From: Glandiceps talaboti
Taxonomy: Eukaryota > Hemichordata > Enteropneusta > Spengelidae
Reading direction: 5' to 3'
NCBI RefSeq assembly: GCF_964340395.1
Contig: NC_135561.1
Span: 20,126,240-20,190,239 of the forward strand
Length of the DNA: 64,000 nucleotides
Of the stretch, positions 46,441-60,695 are shown in pieces. The position numbers were made by a program, and so were the translations under genes. The first letter of the stretch is position 1, and each line of letters opens with the position of its first letter. The notes below the pieces were generated by a model that did no database searches, had not been told where the DNA came from, and worked only from the letters and a program-made list of their open reading frames with translations.

Positions 46441-48799
46441 TTTAAATCAGGATGTAGGGGGGCATTGAGATTCCAACTGTTTCCCTCAAACCCATTTCTG
46501 GGATTTCTTCCGAGACATGTGACAATAGCCCATTGTCAATCTGATGTGTTAGCAAAAATTTGGGGTTCACTTCAAAGAAATTTTTTTGACTGTGTCAGTC
46601 GAAATTCATGCAATATTGGTAGATAAAGAGAACATGTCAGACATACATACTATTTACACATGAAAACACAATACAAATATTTTGCACACAATGTTACCAC
46701 TGGTTTGGGAAAACATGTTAAACTTTACAATAGTCTAATGGGCAGGATAGTAACAGTGTATCACAATTAGTGTACGTGTATTTAGTTTTATCTGTAGTGA
46801 ATCGGTATATCTGAAGTGTTGTCTTTGTCTACCTTATGTTGTATGAACCAAGATAAAAGTCTAGTTTGTAACTCTTCCAGCAAGGTTAGGTGAAAATGGC
46901 TGTAATACATTCATGTACTTTGTAGTGAATTCAGTCTTGTGTAATTTACCATTAAATTTACACAAACTAATGTCACCGTTACTTTTTTTTTAATTTGTAA
47001 TTTTTGCATATCTTAACCCTATTTTAAACTAAATTCAAAGAAATAAATTATACTTTTACTAAGAAATGAACAATTCATGCCACTCTTTTAATTTTACAAA
47101 AGGATTCCAAGTAGAATGAATAGTTTTACCTTTCCCCAAGTGAATTTTTGTGTCAATAACATTTTATAAAACATGTCATACTTTCAATGTTGTTCCCTTG
47201 GGTGTGCATTTGAGAGTACCGTAATTTTTTTTTTTACTCTTTCAACACCATCAGTTAATCTACCAAAAGATGTATATGGTCAGGTTATACTCTATTGTTT
47301 ACTGCATATAAAGGTACCTTTCAGTAAATTTTTTATTTAGTTCAATTGTACTAAAAAACGTATAACCATTAATTGCCATTACCAGAACTCTAACCTGGTA
47401 TTTGAGCACACACGATATCATTTTGTATACTAAAATATTAAAGATAATAGCAATGAGCTCCTCATCTCTCTGAGGAGCATACAATCTACTGATATGGCTG
47501 GATGCACAGACGGACACATGGGACCCAAGTACTCCTCAATGGGCAAATCTGAAAAAAACTACGTTTTCCGGCACTGAAATGCACTACCTGTGTTTAAATT
47601 AAGTATGACAAAGAGAAAATCTCTCCTGGGAATGCATGATGACATTTAGTCCATACACTTGACATAAATTATTGTTAATAGTGTTAGAGGTTTTTACTTT
47701 GACCTATATTATTAGTAATAATGTGTGCTTTTAAATAATAGAGAGACTACGGACCAAAGAATCTACCAATGTCAGTGGCAGGTCCACGAATCTACTGAAC
47801 TCTAACATTTTAACACCCGACATACCTCACAATAATGTACTGGGGACGACGTACTTCAAGATATTGTACTAGGGAAATTATATTAAGAGACAATCACTAC
47901 TCCTTTCACCAATCTCCGTATCTTTGAATCTAATTTGAAAGCAAGAGCTGTTACCATGGCAATAGAGTAAACATGGGTAATACAGGGTTATGTCATGTCT
48001 ATAATTGGCACGTAGTGAATGCAAAGGTTGACATCCCTACAAAGCAGTAGATAGAGAGATAAGGGTTAATCACCTTGTTAGAGATGTCACAACCTGATGT
48101 GTTTTCAGATCATCTTACTAGCAGCTTGCGATATATAATACTCAAGTGTGAAGAGATGTACAGTCATGCTGTATATAAGTATGTACACTAGGTGTCCAAT
48201 TTTTCCAGGTTTTACAGGCTGTCTGATTTGTAAACCTTTTCAGTTGTGTCAACTTAATTTAACTTAATATGTATCTCAGTTTCCTGATTATTTTAGGCAG
48301 TTTAATTCATAAACTAAATATTTTGAAATTATCTTCTTATTTTCCTATCTCTCGTATTTCAGTTGTTTTGCCTATTTCAAATGTTTTTTTTTCAACTGTT
48401 GTTAAAGTTATAGACCAAAAAACATATATCTTGTAAATACACCTTTCTAATCAAGCAATAAATCTTTCAAATCTTCACTTTTCATTTTGTATATATTTTA
48501 TTTTCAGAAGATAATCTTCAATTTTTTGCATGCAGATGGCAATAAATAAATAATGGAAATAGAGTTTACAGTAAAGACAATTATACTGTATGTATGTAGA
48601 CTAGGCATTTATATCTTTTCTGAGTTTTCTGTGCTGTCAAATTAATAAATCTGAAAATTTTGCCATCTACTGTTACATTGTGTTATCTTCTTTTTTCAGC
48701 TAGCTTTTAATATTTCACTTGTATTGTTTTTAAATATTTCATTCAGCTAGTAACTTCCAATTAACCCTTCTTTTTTTATTTTTTTACATAAATAGCAGT
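46441..48799. other. AT-rich non-coding stretch
   Basis: Nothing identifiable. Confidence 0.5.
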
Positions 48800-49190
48800 A
48801 TCATTTTAATATTAATATTTAATGTTGTCAATAACATCTACATCAATTGAATGGATAATTATGTCAATCCAATTATAGAGCTCTTTTCCTATACGGTGCT
48901 CACAGTACATCATAATTATTAACCCTGGTATAGACATTTAGAAACACAAAGACTCTTTATACTTCCTAAACTCCCCAGGGAGCATACAGTGCATTACAGC
49001 TGCAAATATCACAACCTCCATTTTACTGGTTCCCCAATTATACAGCTTGATTGGTTCACTGGTTCATGGTTCAAATCCTGCTAAAGGAATATAATCATTA
49101 ATTCATAAACAAACAATAAACAAACAGCAGAAGCTAAAGCTCCTAAACAACAACTTGGTAGATTCCAAAGCTAACCACTACAACCACCTG
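48800..49190 (-). mobile_element. SINE-like dispersed repeat, copy C
   Basis: On the minus strand it starts with GGTGGTTGTAGTGGTTAGCT (tRNA-like, with an A-box-like TAGTGGTTAGC) and shares with copies A and B the central phrases (GGGAGTTTAGGAAGTATAAA, ACCAGTAAAATGG). It ends near an AT-rich tail at 48800-48825. It is more diverged than copy B and partly rearranged near the head. Confidence 0.55.
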
Positions 49191-50479
49191 ATTATCATGA
49201 CTCCCCAAAAAAGGATCAAAATGATATTGAATGAGAAAATAAAATGCTGGCGTAATATAAACAGTAACAAGTAAATGAAAGCAAGGTAGGTCCACACAGA
49301 GGCTATGTATGACTTTTTTTTTGAATGGCATAAATGCATGGAACAAAGCTTGCTATAATTAAGCTCTGAAACCATTGCAAGTTGTTTTCTAATTCAGATT
49401 CAAATCATGGCTGACTTTGTCTACTTCAAATTCAAGCTGCCGACACCTACTAACAGTGGTAATTGACACACTGATCTTTGTGGTGACATTTTATAGTGTT
49501 TTCATCAAAGGCGTACCGACTACGATAATGCACCAACAGATAAAAAGGAATAAATGCTTTTTGTTTCACTGACAGTAACAATTGGGAGATTATTGCCCAT
49601 TGCTTTGTAGGCTGACTGGCTGCACATAATAGTTCACTGAAGCTTTCAAATTTCAAGATAATGATTGAGACCTCCTTGTGCAAAATTTATGCTATCACTC
49701 ACAAGACGTCTCAACATTCGTGAACAAGTTTTCTCTTTCAAATTCAATTTCAAGTTATCGAAACCTAGCTTTGACAATGTGTATGAACTTCGATATGTAT
49801 GCTTACACACTATTTCAAAAATAGCTTGTTCAGTTAAACTAACAAAGCTTTCATGAGTTATTAGGTATCTCTGTCCAAAATGTATACTTATGCATTATAG
49901 TTATCACACAAAATCCAAATTTTAAAAATCTCAACTTTTGTAAGAAATTTCAACCTCTCAAGAAAAACATCAAGTCATTGAAACCTTTGTGCAATATAAT
50001 GTACGCTAACAATCATAGCTACTACAATTTAAAAAATGTATCTGTAAAACCTCTTCTTTCAAGAAAGACTATTCTATCTTTTATCAAAATATTTGTGGAT
50101 GAACTTTGAAATATATGCTTACATTACACGTCATACAAAATTCTTCTTCAATAAAGCTATGTCTTTCACGCCAAAATCCAAGTTAATGTTGTGTAAACCT
50201 CAAAATATATTGTTCATGCCACAGTATGTAAATTTTACATCAAAGCTTCACTGAATTAGCATTTTGTGAGTTCTACATCATGCACAAAGGATTAGATAAC
50301 TTCACTGTTATTGTCCAATTTGTCAGTAAAGAGACAGAAAAGTACATGTCTCACAGGATGATGAATAAGCTCCATCTCAATCTCAATTTAGCTGCTCGAC
50401 TGAATCATAATACTTGCATACATGTGGAGTAATTGGTGATTTTGTAATCTGTATAATGCATTGTCATGAATGTTCCACA
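49191..50479. other. Non-coding stretch
   Basis: The loosely repeated phrases TATGCTTACA and TCAAATTCAA at 49430-50150 hint at an eroded repeat, but I cannot define a unit. Confidence 0.4.
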
Positions 50480-50953
50480 CAGACTTGTTCATTCATCTCA
50501 TCGTATAACATTGAATGAACAATGTTGGGGGGGGGGGGTAACTTTTGCATATGAATACACAAAAGTACAATGTACTTCAAATGAGAGTGACTGAAAACCA
50601 GATAAGGCACTAATTGAATATATTCGAACATTAACAGTCTCATGTCCAAAGCTCTTTTTGCATGCCACCAGTAGAACATTCAAAATTGTGAAAAACAACA
50701 AACTTATTCAGAACATAGCTTTCCATCTTAACATTGTACAATGTAGGGTAACTGTTGCATATGGAATACATGAAAATATTGTAACAAAGGAGACAGAGAC
50801 GTCGTTTTGGTTTTTAAAAAAATATTCTAATCTCATCTAAAACCAGATAAGGTACTAAATGATGAACATTTGAACATTAACAGCCAAGCTACTATTCCAC
50901 AAGAATACAGCAAAGTATAGGAATGACAGTGACTTAAAACCAGATACGGCTCT
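50480..50953. repeat. Diverged tandem duplication that precedes the 37-bp array
   Basis: Two copies (about 50505-50640 and 50730-50890) share ACAATGT.GGG, GTAACTGTTGCATATGGAAT, AAAACCAGATAAGGCACTAA and GAACATTAACAG. A third partial copy at about 50930 (AAAACCAGATACGGCTCTGA) runs straight into the minisatellite. A G run (50526-50537) interrupts the first copy. Confidence 0.6.
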
Positions 50954-53335
50954 GAATGAATATATTAGAACATTAACAGTCACACTGCCAGGATGAATAT
51001 ATTAATATGAACATTAATAACAGTCACACTCCCAGGATGAATCTATTAGAACATTAACAGTCACACTGCCAGGATAAATATATTAGAAATAACAGCCACA
51101 CTGCTAGGATGAATATATTAGAACAGTAACAGTCACACTGCCAGGATAAATATATTAGATATAACAGCCACACTGCCAGGATGAATATATTAGAAATAAC
51201 AGTCACACTACCAGAATGAATACATCAGAACATTAACAGTCACACTGCCAGGATAAATATATTAGATATAACAGCCACACTGCCAGGATGAATATATTAG
51301 AACATTAACAGTCACACTGCCAGGATGAATATATTAGAACAGTAACAGTCACACTGCCAGGATAAATATATGCACTGCCAGGATGAATATATTAGAACAT
51401 TAACAGTCACACTGCCAGGATAAATATATGCACTGCCAGGATGAATATATTAGAACAGTAACAGTCACACTGCCAGGATAAATATATGCACTGCCAGGAT
51501 GGATATATTAGAACATTAACAGTCACACTGCCAGGATAAATATATGCACTGCCAGGATGAATATATTAGAACAGTAACAGTCACACTGCCAGGATAAATA
51601 TATGCACTGCCAGGATGGATATATTAGAACATTAACAGTCACACTGCCAGGATAAATATACGCACTGCCAGGATGAATATATTAGAACAGTAACAGTCAC
51701 ACTGCCAGGATAAATATATGCACTGCCAGGATGGATATATTAGAACATTAACAGTCACACTGCCAGGATAAATATATGCACTGCCAGGATGGATATATTA
51801 GAACATTAACAGTCACACTGCCAGGATAAATATATGCACTGCCAGGATGGATATATTAGAACATTAACAGTCACACTGCTAGGATGAATATACGCACTGC
51901 CAGGATGAATATATTAGAACATTAACAGTCACATTGCCAGAATGAATACATTAGAACAGTAACAGTCACACTGCCAGAATGAATACATTAGAACAGTAAC
52001 AGTCACACTGCCAGGATGAATATATTAGAACATTAACAGTCACACTGCCAGGATGAATATATTAGAACATTAACAGTCACACTGCCAGGATGAATATATT
52101 AGAACAGTAACAGTCACACTACCAGGATGAATATATTAGAACATTAACAGCACACTGCCAGGATGAATATATTAGAATATTAACAGTCACACTGCCAGGA
52201 TGAATATATTAGAACAGTAACAGTCACACTTCCAGAATGAATATCAGAACATTAACAGTCACACTGCCAGAATGAATATATTAGAACATTAACAGTCACA
52301 CTGCCAGGATGAATATATTAAAACAGTAACAGTCACACTGCTAGGATGAATATACGCACTCCCAGGATGAAGGTATTAGAACAGTAACAGTCACACTGCC
52401 AGGATGAATATATTAGAACATTAACAGTCACACTGCCAGGATGAATATATTAGAAATAACAGTCACACTTCCAGAATGAATATCAGAACATTAACAGTCA
52501 CACTGCCAGAATGAATATATTAGAACATTAACAGTCACACTGCTAGGATGAATATACGCACTCCCAGGATGAAGGTATTAGAACAGTAACAGTCACACTG
52601 CCAGGATGAATATATTAGAACATTAACAGTCACACTGCCAGGATGAATATATTAGAAATAACAGTCACACTTCCAGAATGAATATCAGAACATTAACAGT
52701 CACACTGCCAGAATGAATATATTAGAACAGTAACAGTCACACTGCTAGGATGAATATATTAGAACAGTAACAGTCACACTGCCAGGATGAATATATTAGA
52801 AATAACAGTCACACTTCCAGAATGAATATCAGAACATTAACAGTCACACTGCCAGAATGAATATATTAGAACATTAACAGTCACACTGCCAGGATGAATA
52901 TATTAGAACAGTAACAGTCACACTGCTAGGATGAATATACGCACTCCCAGGATGAAGGTATTAGAACAGTAACAGTCACACTGCCAGGATGAATATATTA
53001 GAACATTAACAGTCACACTGCTAGGATGAATATATTAGAACAGTAACAGTCACACTGCCAGGATGAATATATTAGAACATTAACAGTCACACTGCCAGGA
53101 TAAATATATTAGAACATTAACAGTCACACTGCCAGGATGAATATATTAGAACATTAACAGTCACACTGCCAGGATAAATATATGCACTGCCAGGATGAAT
53201 ATATTAGAACATTAACAGTCACACTACCAGGATAAATATATGCACTGCCAGGATGAATATATTAGAACATTAACAGTCACACTACCAGAATGAATGTATT
53301 AGAACATTAACAGTCACACTGCCAGGATTGAATAT
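50954..53335. repeat. Minisatellite, 37-bp unit with higher-order structure, about 2.4 kb
   Basis: The basic unit reads ATGAATATATTAGAACATTA then ACAGTCACACTGCCAGG. From about 51340 to 51880 it alternates with a 21-bp piece (ATAAATATATGCACTGCCAGG), giving 58-bp and, with ACATTA/ACAGTA alternation, roughly 116-bp higher-order units. At 52200-52960 a different composite recurs with CTTCCAGAATGAATATCAGA and ATACGCACTCCCAGGATGAA. Confidence 0.95.
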
Positions 53336-55571
53336 CACAAGTAGAACATGCTGCCACTCTTATTTTACATTGACATAGCTTTTCAACCCATTTGGAATGT
53401 ACTAATAATAACTTCATATACATACATAAGATGCCGTGGCACGCACATGGTATATAGCACAAGGCTCAGCAGCTTGGACAAGTGGTTTTAAAAACTGCTC
53501 GTCCCAAGGGACACATAGAATTTCTTACAAATATCATCACAGAATACCACACAGTCAACTGTTGGATGAGAACACATATCACAAACTGTACAGATTGATA
53601 AAGTCTTGAAAGTCAGAAAGAAATACACTTCCCAATTGTGGCATTACCGTGCATCCTCTACTGTGAAGTCGTTACATCACAGATCAACAAATGCGATAGT
53701 ACAATAATTGGCGAGTTGCACACTTGCAATGGTGTAACTATCGGGCAATAAAAGCAGTAAAATTCTGCTAATGGCTTAGATTTCATGATTACGATAAGAA
53801 ATTGCTTCCACAGCTATTATCAGACATTGCAAGACATGGCTAGGTGTATGAGATCGGAACTTGATAAAAACGCAGATATGGTGTAGAGGCAATCATATAA
53901 AGTGGTCAGAGTCTGTAACTGAGGTACCATTTTTAGCTAAAGTATAAGTGTACAAAATACATATATAACAAACTGAGTATATACTTTTACAGTCAATATC
54001 AATGCTACAAATGAGTATAGTGCACACTGTGTAAAATCCCTTTTGGGTGTTATTAGTTGAAATAATGACAACTTTTAATGTTTATATATTAAAAACAAGT
54101 GATAGTGATAGAGGCCAGTATTTGAGTATTCATGCACAAAGAACAACAGAAACTGGTATATACCCCTGCCCACCATTTTTAGGTACTCCCAAAGCTGTGT
54201 GATTTCATATCATATCTCCATACCTCAGAGTGAGAACTGTACAAACAAGTCTTAGTAGGAATTATATAGCAAACATACACCAAGAACCATACAATTATAC
54301 AAACAGTGCCTTAAGGGAGTGTTTGTACAGTATACCAGGTTAATTTGTAAAATAGTAAATTCTGGCATCAACCATTTAGTTGTTGACATTTAGAAGTAAG
54401 TGCTGCATCTTGCAGACATAGTGTATAGATGGCTAAGTGGCAGGTGTAGGACTGAGAAGTAATTATGACCTTTGAACCCCCTACAAACAGTCAATTACTA
54501 GAATGTTATCCATCTACCTTGTTTATCAGACAAATATCCAGATCAGTGGGTTTTTTTATAACAAGAATGATTATGAGCAGTCTGGCTTACATCATTAAAA
54601 ACATGAATGTGACACATGATTAGGTTGTGAAGTCATTCACAAATTGTTAATGGGGTGACAGCAAAATGATACTAATTTCCCTGTCTAGTGCATGGTTTAC
54701 TACTAAATATAAACAACCATGTCAAAGAATCTTATCTGGTTATGTCATATCATTAACTGTGAACAATCTCTTGTTCATATCATATTATCTAATGTAACAA
54801 TCTTGTAACAAAATTTACCATGTGTATGTCATGTTGTTAACTGTATAATGTAAAAATACAGTTAACAATCGCACAAAAATTTACCTGTTTTGTTCATTTA
54901 ATATTATGACTGTCTAATGTACACTAAGAACCTTCTGACAAAAATTTACCATTGTATGTCCTGTCATTAAATATGCAGTTAACAATCTCACAAAAGTGCA
55001 CCTGTCTAGTTTAAACCGTATTTCTGATTGTGACAAGCATTGTCCATCTATCACATGTCATATTACGGACTACACAATGCCATGTTAAACTTTTCACAAA
55101 TATTGTAGTCGATGTCATATTGTTGACTGTACTGTGTAAAATATTAACCTATAATTCTGGAAGCGTTAACATATTTTCTGTATATAAATATGTGAGCGGA
55201 CAGGCCCAGACTAGCTGTAAGCAATTTACTGCCTCCCCATTTACACACTGTTATTCACTGTTATATTCATTTGGGGTAAATAAACTGATTATTATAATCA
55301 ACTGTCATGACAAATGTGAGAAATATATTTAAGACTCGCAAATGTATGAATCTGAAGAATCTAAATATGTTTTGAGTTGCTAAAAAAGTGCAAGGCACAT
55401 TTATATACATGTGATCAATACAGTCCCAAATGTTGTGGTTTGATTCATTAATTCAATGATTCACTTAATTTCAGATGTTATTTTATGTCGGAAAGGGACT
55501 TTAAACTTTAACTTTCATATTTCCCATTTTTCAAAAAAATATTGCATCGGAGAACACGTTTATTCTGAGAA
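53336..55571. other. AT-rich non-coding stretch
   Basis: The phrases GTCATATTATTAACTGT and TTACCATTGTATGTC recur loosely at 54720-55150, an eroded repeat with no definable unit. No gene is visible. Confidence 0.45.
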
Positions 55572-55754
55572 ATGAAACTGAATCCATTTTCAGACCCTAA
55601 TCCAAGTGACAAAGGTTGTCTACATGCTACCATGGAAACAGATGAAACTTTTGAAGTAATTCAGCATCAAATAAAACACGATGACTACTATTCCAAACAA
55701 GAGAACAGAAACCATGATGAATGGCCTATTGATGCTCTGTTTCAGTCACTATAA
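55572..55754 (+). CDS. Possible short open frame of 60 codons
   Basis: Hydrophilic and of balanced composition (it ends in HDEWPIDALFQSL), unlike the biased frames nearby. There is A at -3 from its ATG. There is no known domain, no neighbouring exon that I can join, and the length is within chance. Kept only as a low-confidence candidate. Confidence 0.15.
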   Translation: MKLNPFSDPNPSDKGCLHATMETDETFEVIQHQIKHDDYYSKQENRNHDEWPIDALFQSL

Positions 55755-57479
55755 AAAACATTTTCTTTGCAGGTATATTCAGTTGTGCACAGCTTGAAAT
55801 AGTCAAAAGAGCCTCTGGCGAAGTATGAGACCCTCTTTGAGTTGGCAAAGTGTGCTTACAATCATATGTCTCTGTATCATGGGAAAGGGAAATTAACTAA
55901 TAAAGATAAAGTACCGTATATTACACAAGTCATTAAGAAATGGCTGTGGTTAAAGTACGTGCTGCTTTCATTGATCGAGATGATTGAATATCAAATAAAT
56001 ACCGGGTAATCAAAAAGCCACAATGGAATAAGCATTGCTAGATGTACAGAAATGATTTCAAACTGAAAGCCAGACTTTTATCAGGAACTAAGATCTGGTC
56101 GTCTACAGCAGTTGACGACAGCAGACTTTTCATTGGCAGCTGATGTCTATCACACAATGAATGGATGCATGTGGTTGTAAAGAAGACATCAAAATTAAAT
56201 GATGAATGTTGGATTATCTCATAAATGAAACATAATATATGATTACCTACGACAATATGTTCTGTCATGATGTCCGACAGCAATAATTTATTTTTATGGT
56301 GATAAATGTCTGGAGAACATCCAGCAGAAACTATCTATTGCCTCTTCTGCTGCTCTTGCACGACAGTTATGGTCAAATTAGTGCAGTCTAATTTTCTAGA
56401 CAATATACTCAATACTTTCAACCTTTCATAAGCTCACTCTTTCAAAAGGAAAGCTTCAAATCACAAGCGGTCATTTTAATTCTCGTGTACTTACATTTTG
56501 TAGTATTACACATTATTTACGCAGAAATGCTCTGGCTTTCATTATTGATAAATTTCAACGATAATCTAGGTAGGAGCCATCTACTGCCTTTCACAGTACA
56601 CACTAGCCAAGTAGTGCATGTTTGAACAGAAACAATGGGATTTATATGGTAACCCTATTTAATATTTTCCTCAAGTCTGCATCCAGACCTGGTGTGTATA
56701 TGCCATATTTCAAGGTACTGATTATAGGTTTTTAAATAAATTCAGTTTTGACAAAATTACTGCACCATAATCACTCATCTTTATGATGGTAAATTGCACA
56801 AACCTGTCTGGGCAGAATCCATCTAACTGCCTTACTAGCTAAAGTCTGTTGTGTTCAAATTAATGCATACATTTCTTATATTTTTATACTAAACGTCAGG
56901 AGATATTAAGTCACAGCAGTTTTTGTTTACTTTAGGGACAGTTTCACAATGCCACACAAGCTCAGTAGAGTGAACTTAGTTCATTGAGGGTCTCTGGCAT
57001 CAATGCAATTGCTGAACTTCATTTTCGCACTTCAAACCAAATTTCAAAAACTTTCAAGCATTCAATCATAACAGCTTCTGAATTTACTACCAAGATGTTG
57101 ATAAGTTGATAAAAATTTACTTCTAATGTGATATACAGTGCTGGGTTTCCAGTAGTACATTTGATGTGTTTTGCCATCATCTCACAATGGTAAACAGGTT
57201 CATAAAGTGTGAACTTCATGTTTATCATCATATTTTACATTGCATCAATCATAGCGGTACGGGTATGACAATACAATTTTCATTATGGTAAAAATCTGAT
57301 CCATATATAAAAGTGTGATGTTGCACTTGTGAATGTTCATTTAGGGGGATGGGGAGGGGGGTTTTGTCCTAAACAAACAATGCACATTGAGCTTGTGTGA
57401 TCGTCCCTTGAGATAATAACTTCAAAGTCAGACCAGATTTAAATTGAATGCCTACCACAAGGGCAAAATCTTTAGGTTA
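55755..57479. other. Non-coding stretch
   Basis: Nothing identifiable apart from a G-rich run at about 57344-57362. Confidence 0.5.
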
Positions 57480-57705
57480 ATTATGCAAACAGCTCATTAA
57501 TATGCATGGATTGTTTATCAAAACCTAAGCAGTTCTAGCCATTGCCTTAAAAAACATGTGCACCAAATTTCGTTTGAATTGAGCGAGCCTTTTTTGAGAA
57601 AATGGTGATAGACAAACTGACAGACGGACACACACACAGACAGACACACAAACACACACAGACTTTTCATCCCTAATATATAACCTTCCTTACGGAAGGT
57701 AAAAA
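57480..57705. repeat. Dispersed repeat with CAGA/CACA tract and terminal hairpin
   Basis: Contains CACCAAATTTCGTTTGAAT, a CAGACAGA/CACACA tract at 57615-57662, and the small palindrome ACCTTCCTTACGGAAGGT (57683-57700). The general plan (CCAAATTTC... then CAGA/CACA) resembles the 31.7-kb family, but the sequences differ, so it is probably a separate family. Confidence 0.45.
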
Positions 57706-60358
57706 CTGAAAAACACTGGCAAGCAACAGCCTGTGTGTTTTCAAATCAATGCTGCAGGCTTTTCGAAGAAAACTGTGGCACAGCCAAGCAGATTGACCTC
57801 AGTTTTTAAACTTTAAACAACGGCATTGAATGCAACGGCATTTGCATTCAACTTCACAATGCAGTATAATGTATCACCCTAAGGGAGTTTTTACCATATG
57901 CTAATTTTCAAAGGTAGACCAACTGAAACTAAAAGCATGGGTTTATCTGTTTTGCTGGACAATTGCATCTCATGTATATGTTGTACATTTTAGTTCCATT
58001 CAAAGACCTGAAACTCACATATCCATGATAGCATGATCTCTTAGACTGAACAACTGCATATCATGCTTTGGACTTTAGAGAACTAAAACTCTAAGGCAAG
58101 CATGAACAATGGCTTCACTGAACAGTTGCATCTCACATTTTGGGCATCACAGATTCAAATTGAATGTTTGGCAATTAATACTAAATGTTGTATCAGTGGC
58201 ATGGCCTAAAAATGTATCCTTGACTTACAGGAGATGCATTAGCTTTTACTAGTATGCCATTTCGCAATCAAATAACCTGAATTAATGCTCTGTTGCCTCA
58301 AGACATCAGATATAATGACTCATTGGGATACCTAATCCACAGCGATTAGCTATTGCAATGAATGCACAGAAATGTCAGAAAAAAGCACAACCACCTTCCA
58401 AATTGTTATACTCATCAAATGGATTTTGCATGAACAAAAGCAATCATCCAAGACTGCAAAAGCAACAGGCCAAGGTGTTTTTGTAGTTACATGTCCAAAT
58501 TACAGTTTCTTAACCATTATAAAGTTGTACCAATTTGTTCACATGTACATATATCATAGTTATTATCATGCTTTCAACCCAACACTTCCTATTACAAAAA
58601 TTAAATTTTGATAAGTTCAGTCGTCTACGAACAGAAGAAAATCAGTTATACACGAAACTCACGGAAGAGCCTGGGGGCTGTGCTGCATTATGTTCTATAT
58701 AAAAAATTGTATTCTTTATAATCCATCAGAATCTGACAGGCACCAGGACTAAGTATTGCAAATATTAAAGCAAAGAGGCACGAATTCAATAAAAGCTTTT
58801 TTTGTGTCGCATGAGAATTTCTGATATTGAAAACTGACAAATCTCTTAAAAATTGGCTTGTATTGAATTTAAAAACAGAATTTGTATACTCTGATCTCCT
58901 CCATCTAGTGAGCGGCAATCACTTGAAAAATCACATATACCATGGCCCTGGGAACTCAAATTCTCTTTGAAACATCTCGGTCTACGTGATGGGGACGACA
59001 TCTCCTTGAAAACGCCACTCAGTATCCTAACAATACATGAAGTATTATTGTTACGACACGTATAATTCTTTAGGCATTATCTCTCAAAGGTCAGAATTAC
59101 ATCTGATGGCTATATCACAATGTTCATGTCACTTTTGAATAACTGACTCAACTTATTTTCTGCAAATGATCAAACGTCTTAATTTATACCTTGGTGTTAT
59201 CTTCAAAGCAATGTAAAACATTCCTTTTCAATTTTCAATGTATACAATTTTCACATTTCTTTTCATTCTGGTTTAATAACAGTCACTGAATCATGACTGG
59301 AACTTTTGACCATTTCATATTCCTGTTTCTTAGAAAATTGCTCGAGCTGTACTTAAACTGTTTTGTTAGCTATAATGACTTACTCATAATATAAATACTG
59401 CATACCCTAAACAGAATTAAATGACCTATGTGTGAATGTATTTGTACCCGTGCACTTAATATGGTGCATCAATTGATTTGACAGTTGTAAGAATTCATCT
59501 GATAATATTGTTCACAAAGCACACTCACTCACTCACTCCCATCCCCACCCCCACAACAATTGTTGAACATTTTGTCTTTGCTTATGTTGTTCCTTAACCT
59601 TTGTGGTGTCTGGTCAACAAAACTCCCAGAAGTCCATTACAGTTTCTGTTTGCCATAGTGCAGTAATTGGTGGACAATTGGATTGTTATTTCCTACAGCT
59701 TGTTTCACTCTGCTTAACAGCAGAGTATGGCTTTTTCACAAATGATGTGAAGCGTTACAGGGATTAGGCAACTACTCACAAATACAAATCACAATTTAGT
59801 CGGCAGCGTGACTTCAATCACACTTTCGGCTTTTGAAATATATGTGATGCGCAATGTAGAGAAACCATACGAAGTCTGAGGCTAATTGGAAAATCTGCCA
59901 AAATAAGTTATCGAGTCCCCATTCTCCTAAATCCGTCGCACACAATCACACACACTTTTTGGATTATTTGCCATGACTACATTTTCTTACTTTCGACAAA
60001 TAACTCAAACCAATTACTGTAAAAATCCATGATTGACCCAATGCCCAAAGTGCTAGTAGCTGAATCATTCATTTGTACATTTTATAAATGTCTCTGAACA
60101 ACTGACAACTTTTTAACAATTGTTTGCATTTTTGTGTCTAAGGTTTTCTGAACAAGAAAAACTGTTGGAAAAGTCAGACTTTGTTAAAGGACTACGTTTC
60201 AATCATTGCATTAGTGTTATCTTGTAAGTGGATCCATAAGGATTAAAAGACACAATTCCGTTATTAAGAACTAACTATAGGTCTGCCAAACAACTGATTT
60301 TAACACCAACATTTTCATCCAAAGTATCAAAGAATACCAGTCTTGTAATCTTTAATTA
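57706..60358. other. AT-rich non-coding stretch
   Basis: Only a short CACT repeat at about 59521-59538. No gene is visible. Confidence 0.5.
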
Positions 60359-60360
60359 GA

Positions 60361-60640
60361 TATTATTCCCCAATATTTTCTTCCAAAGGAAAATACAAGT
60401 GAACTAAGGGGTACTGTCACTATGAGTCCCTAGATAGATAGCAGAAGAAAAAAACTTAGGTCAGAGGTCATGAGTATTTTACAACTGAATGAAGAAAAAA
60501 ATTGGGGAATAATGTAATTATAACTTCTCAGTTCTCTAGCATAATTTATGAAAAATTAAGAAAAATAATGGCAATTTGGAATGTTTGGAGGACCTCAGAC
60601 CTAGTGATGTATACATAGAATACCCTGGGTATGTAATCCA
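60361..60640. repeat. Dispersed repeat with TATTATTCCCCAATATTTT, copy 2
   Basis: TATTATTCCCCAATATTTTC at 60361 is followed at 60491-60513 by a near reverse complement (AAAAAAATTGGGGAATAAT), then by AAATAATGGCAATTTGGAA and CTAGTGATGTATACATAG, which parallel copy 1 at 37610-37760. Confidence 0.4.
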
Positions 60641-60659
60641 TATTTTCTGTTCAGAGACA

Positions 60660-60695
60660 ATAATTTGGCTTGTGCTCATGCACAAGCCAAATTAT
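60660..60695. other. Perfect 16-bp stem with TCAT loop
   Basis: ATAATTTGGCTTGTGC, TCAT, then the exact reverse complement. No T run follows, so there is no reason to call it a terminator. It may be a foldback remnant. Confidence 0.7.

Noticed and set aside
45799-46626. Two opposite-strand frames of 160 and 228 codons
   Set aside because: They are produced by the 18-bp minisatellite; no start context, signal peptide or splice evidence.
49060-49085. B-box-like GGTTCAAATCC suggesting a tRNA gene
   Set aside because: It lies within SINE-like copy C in the wrong orientation to its A-box-like head, and no cloverleaf can be formed around it.
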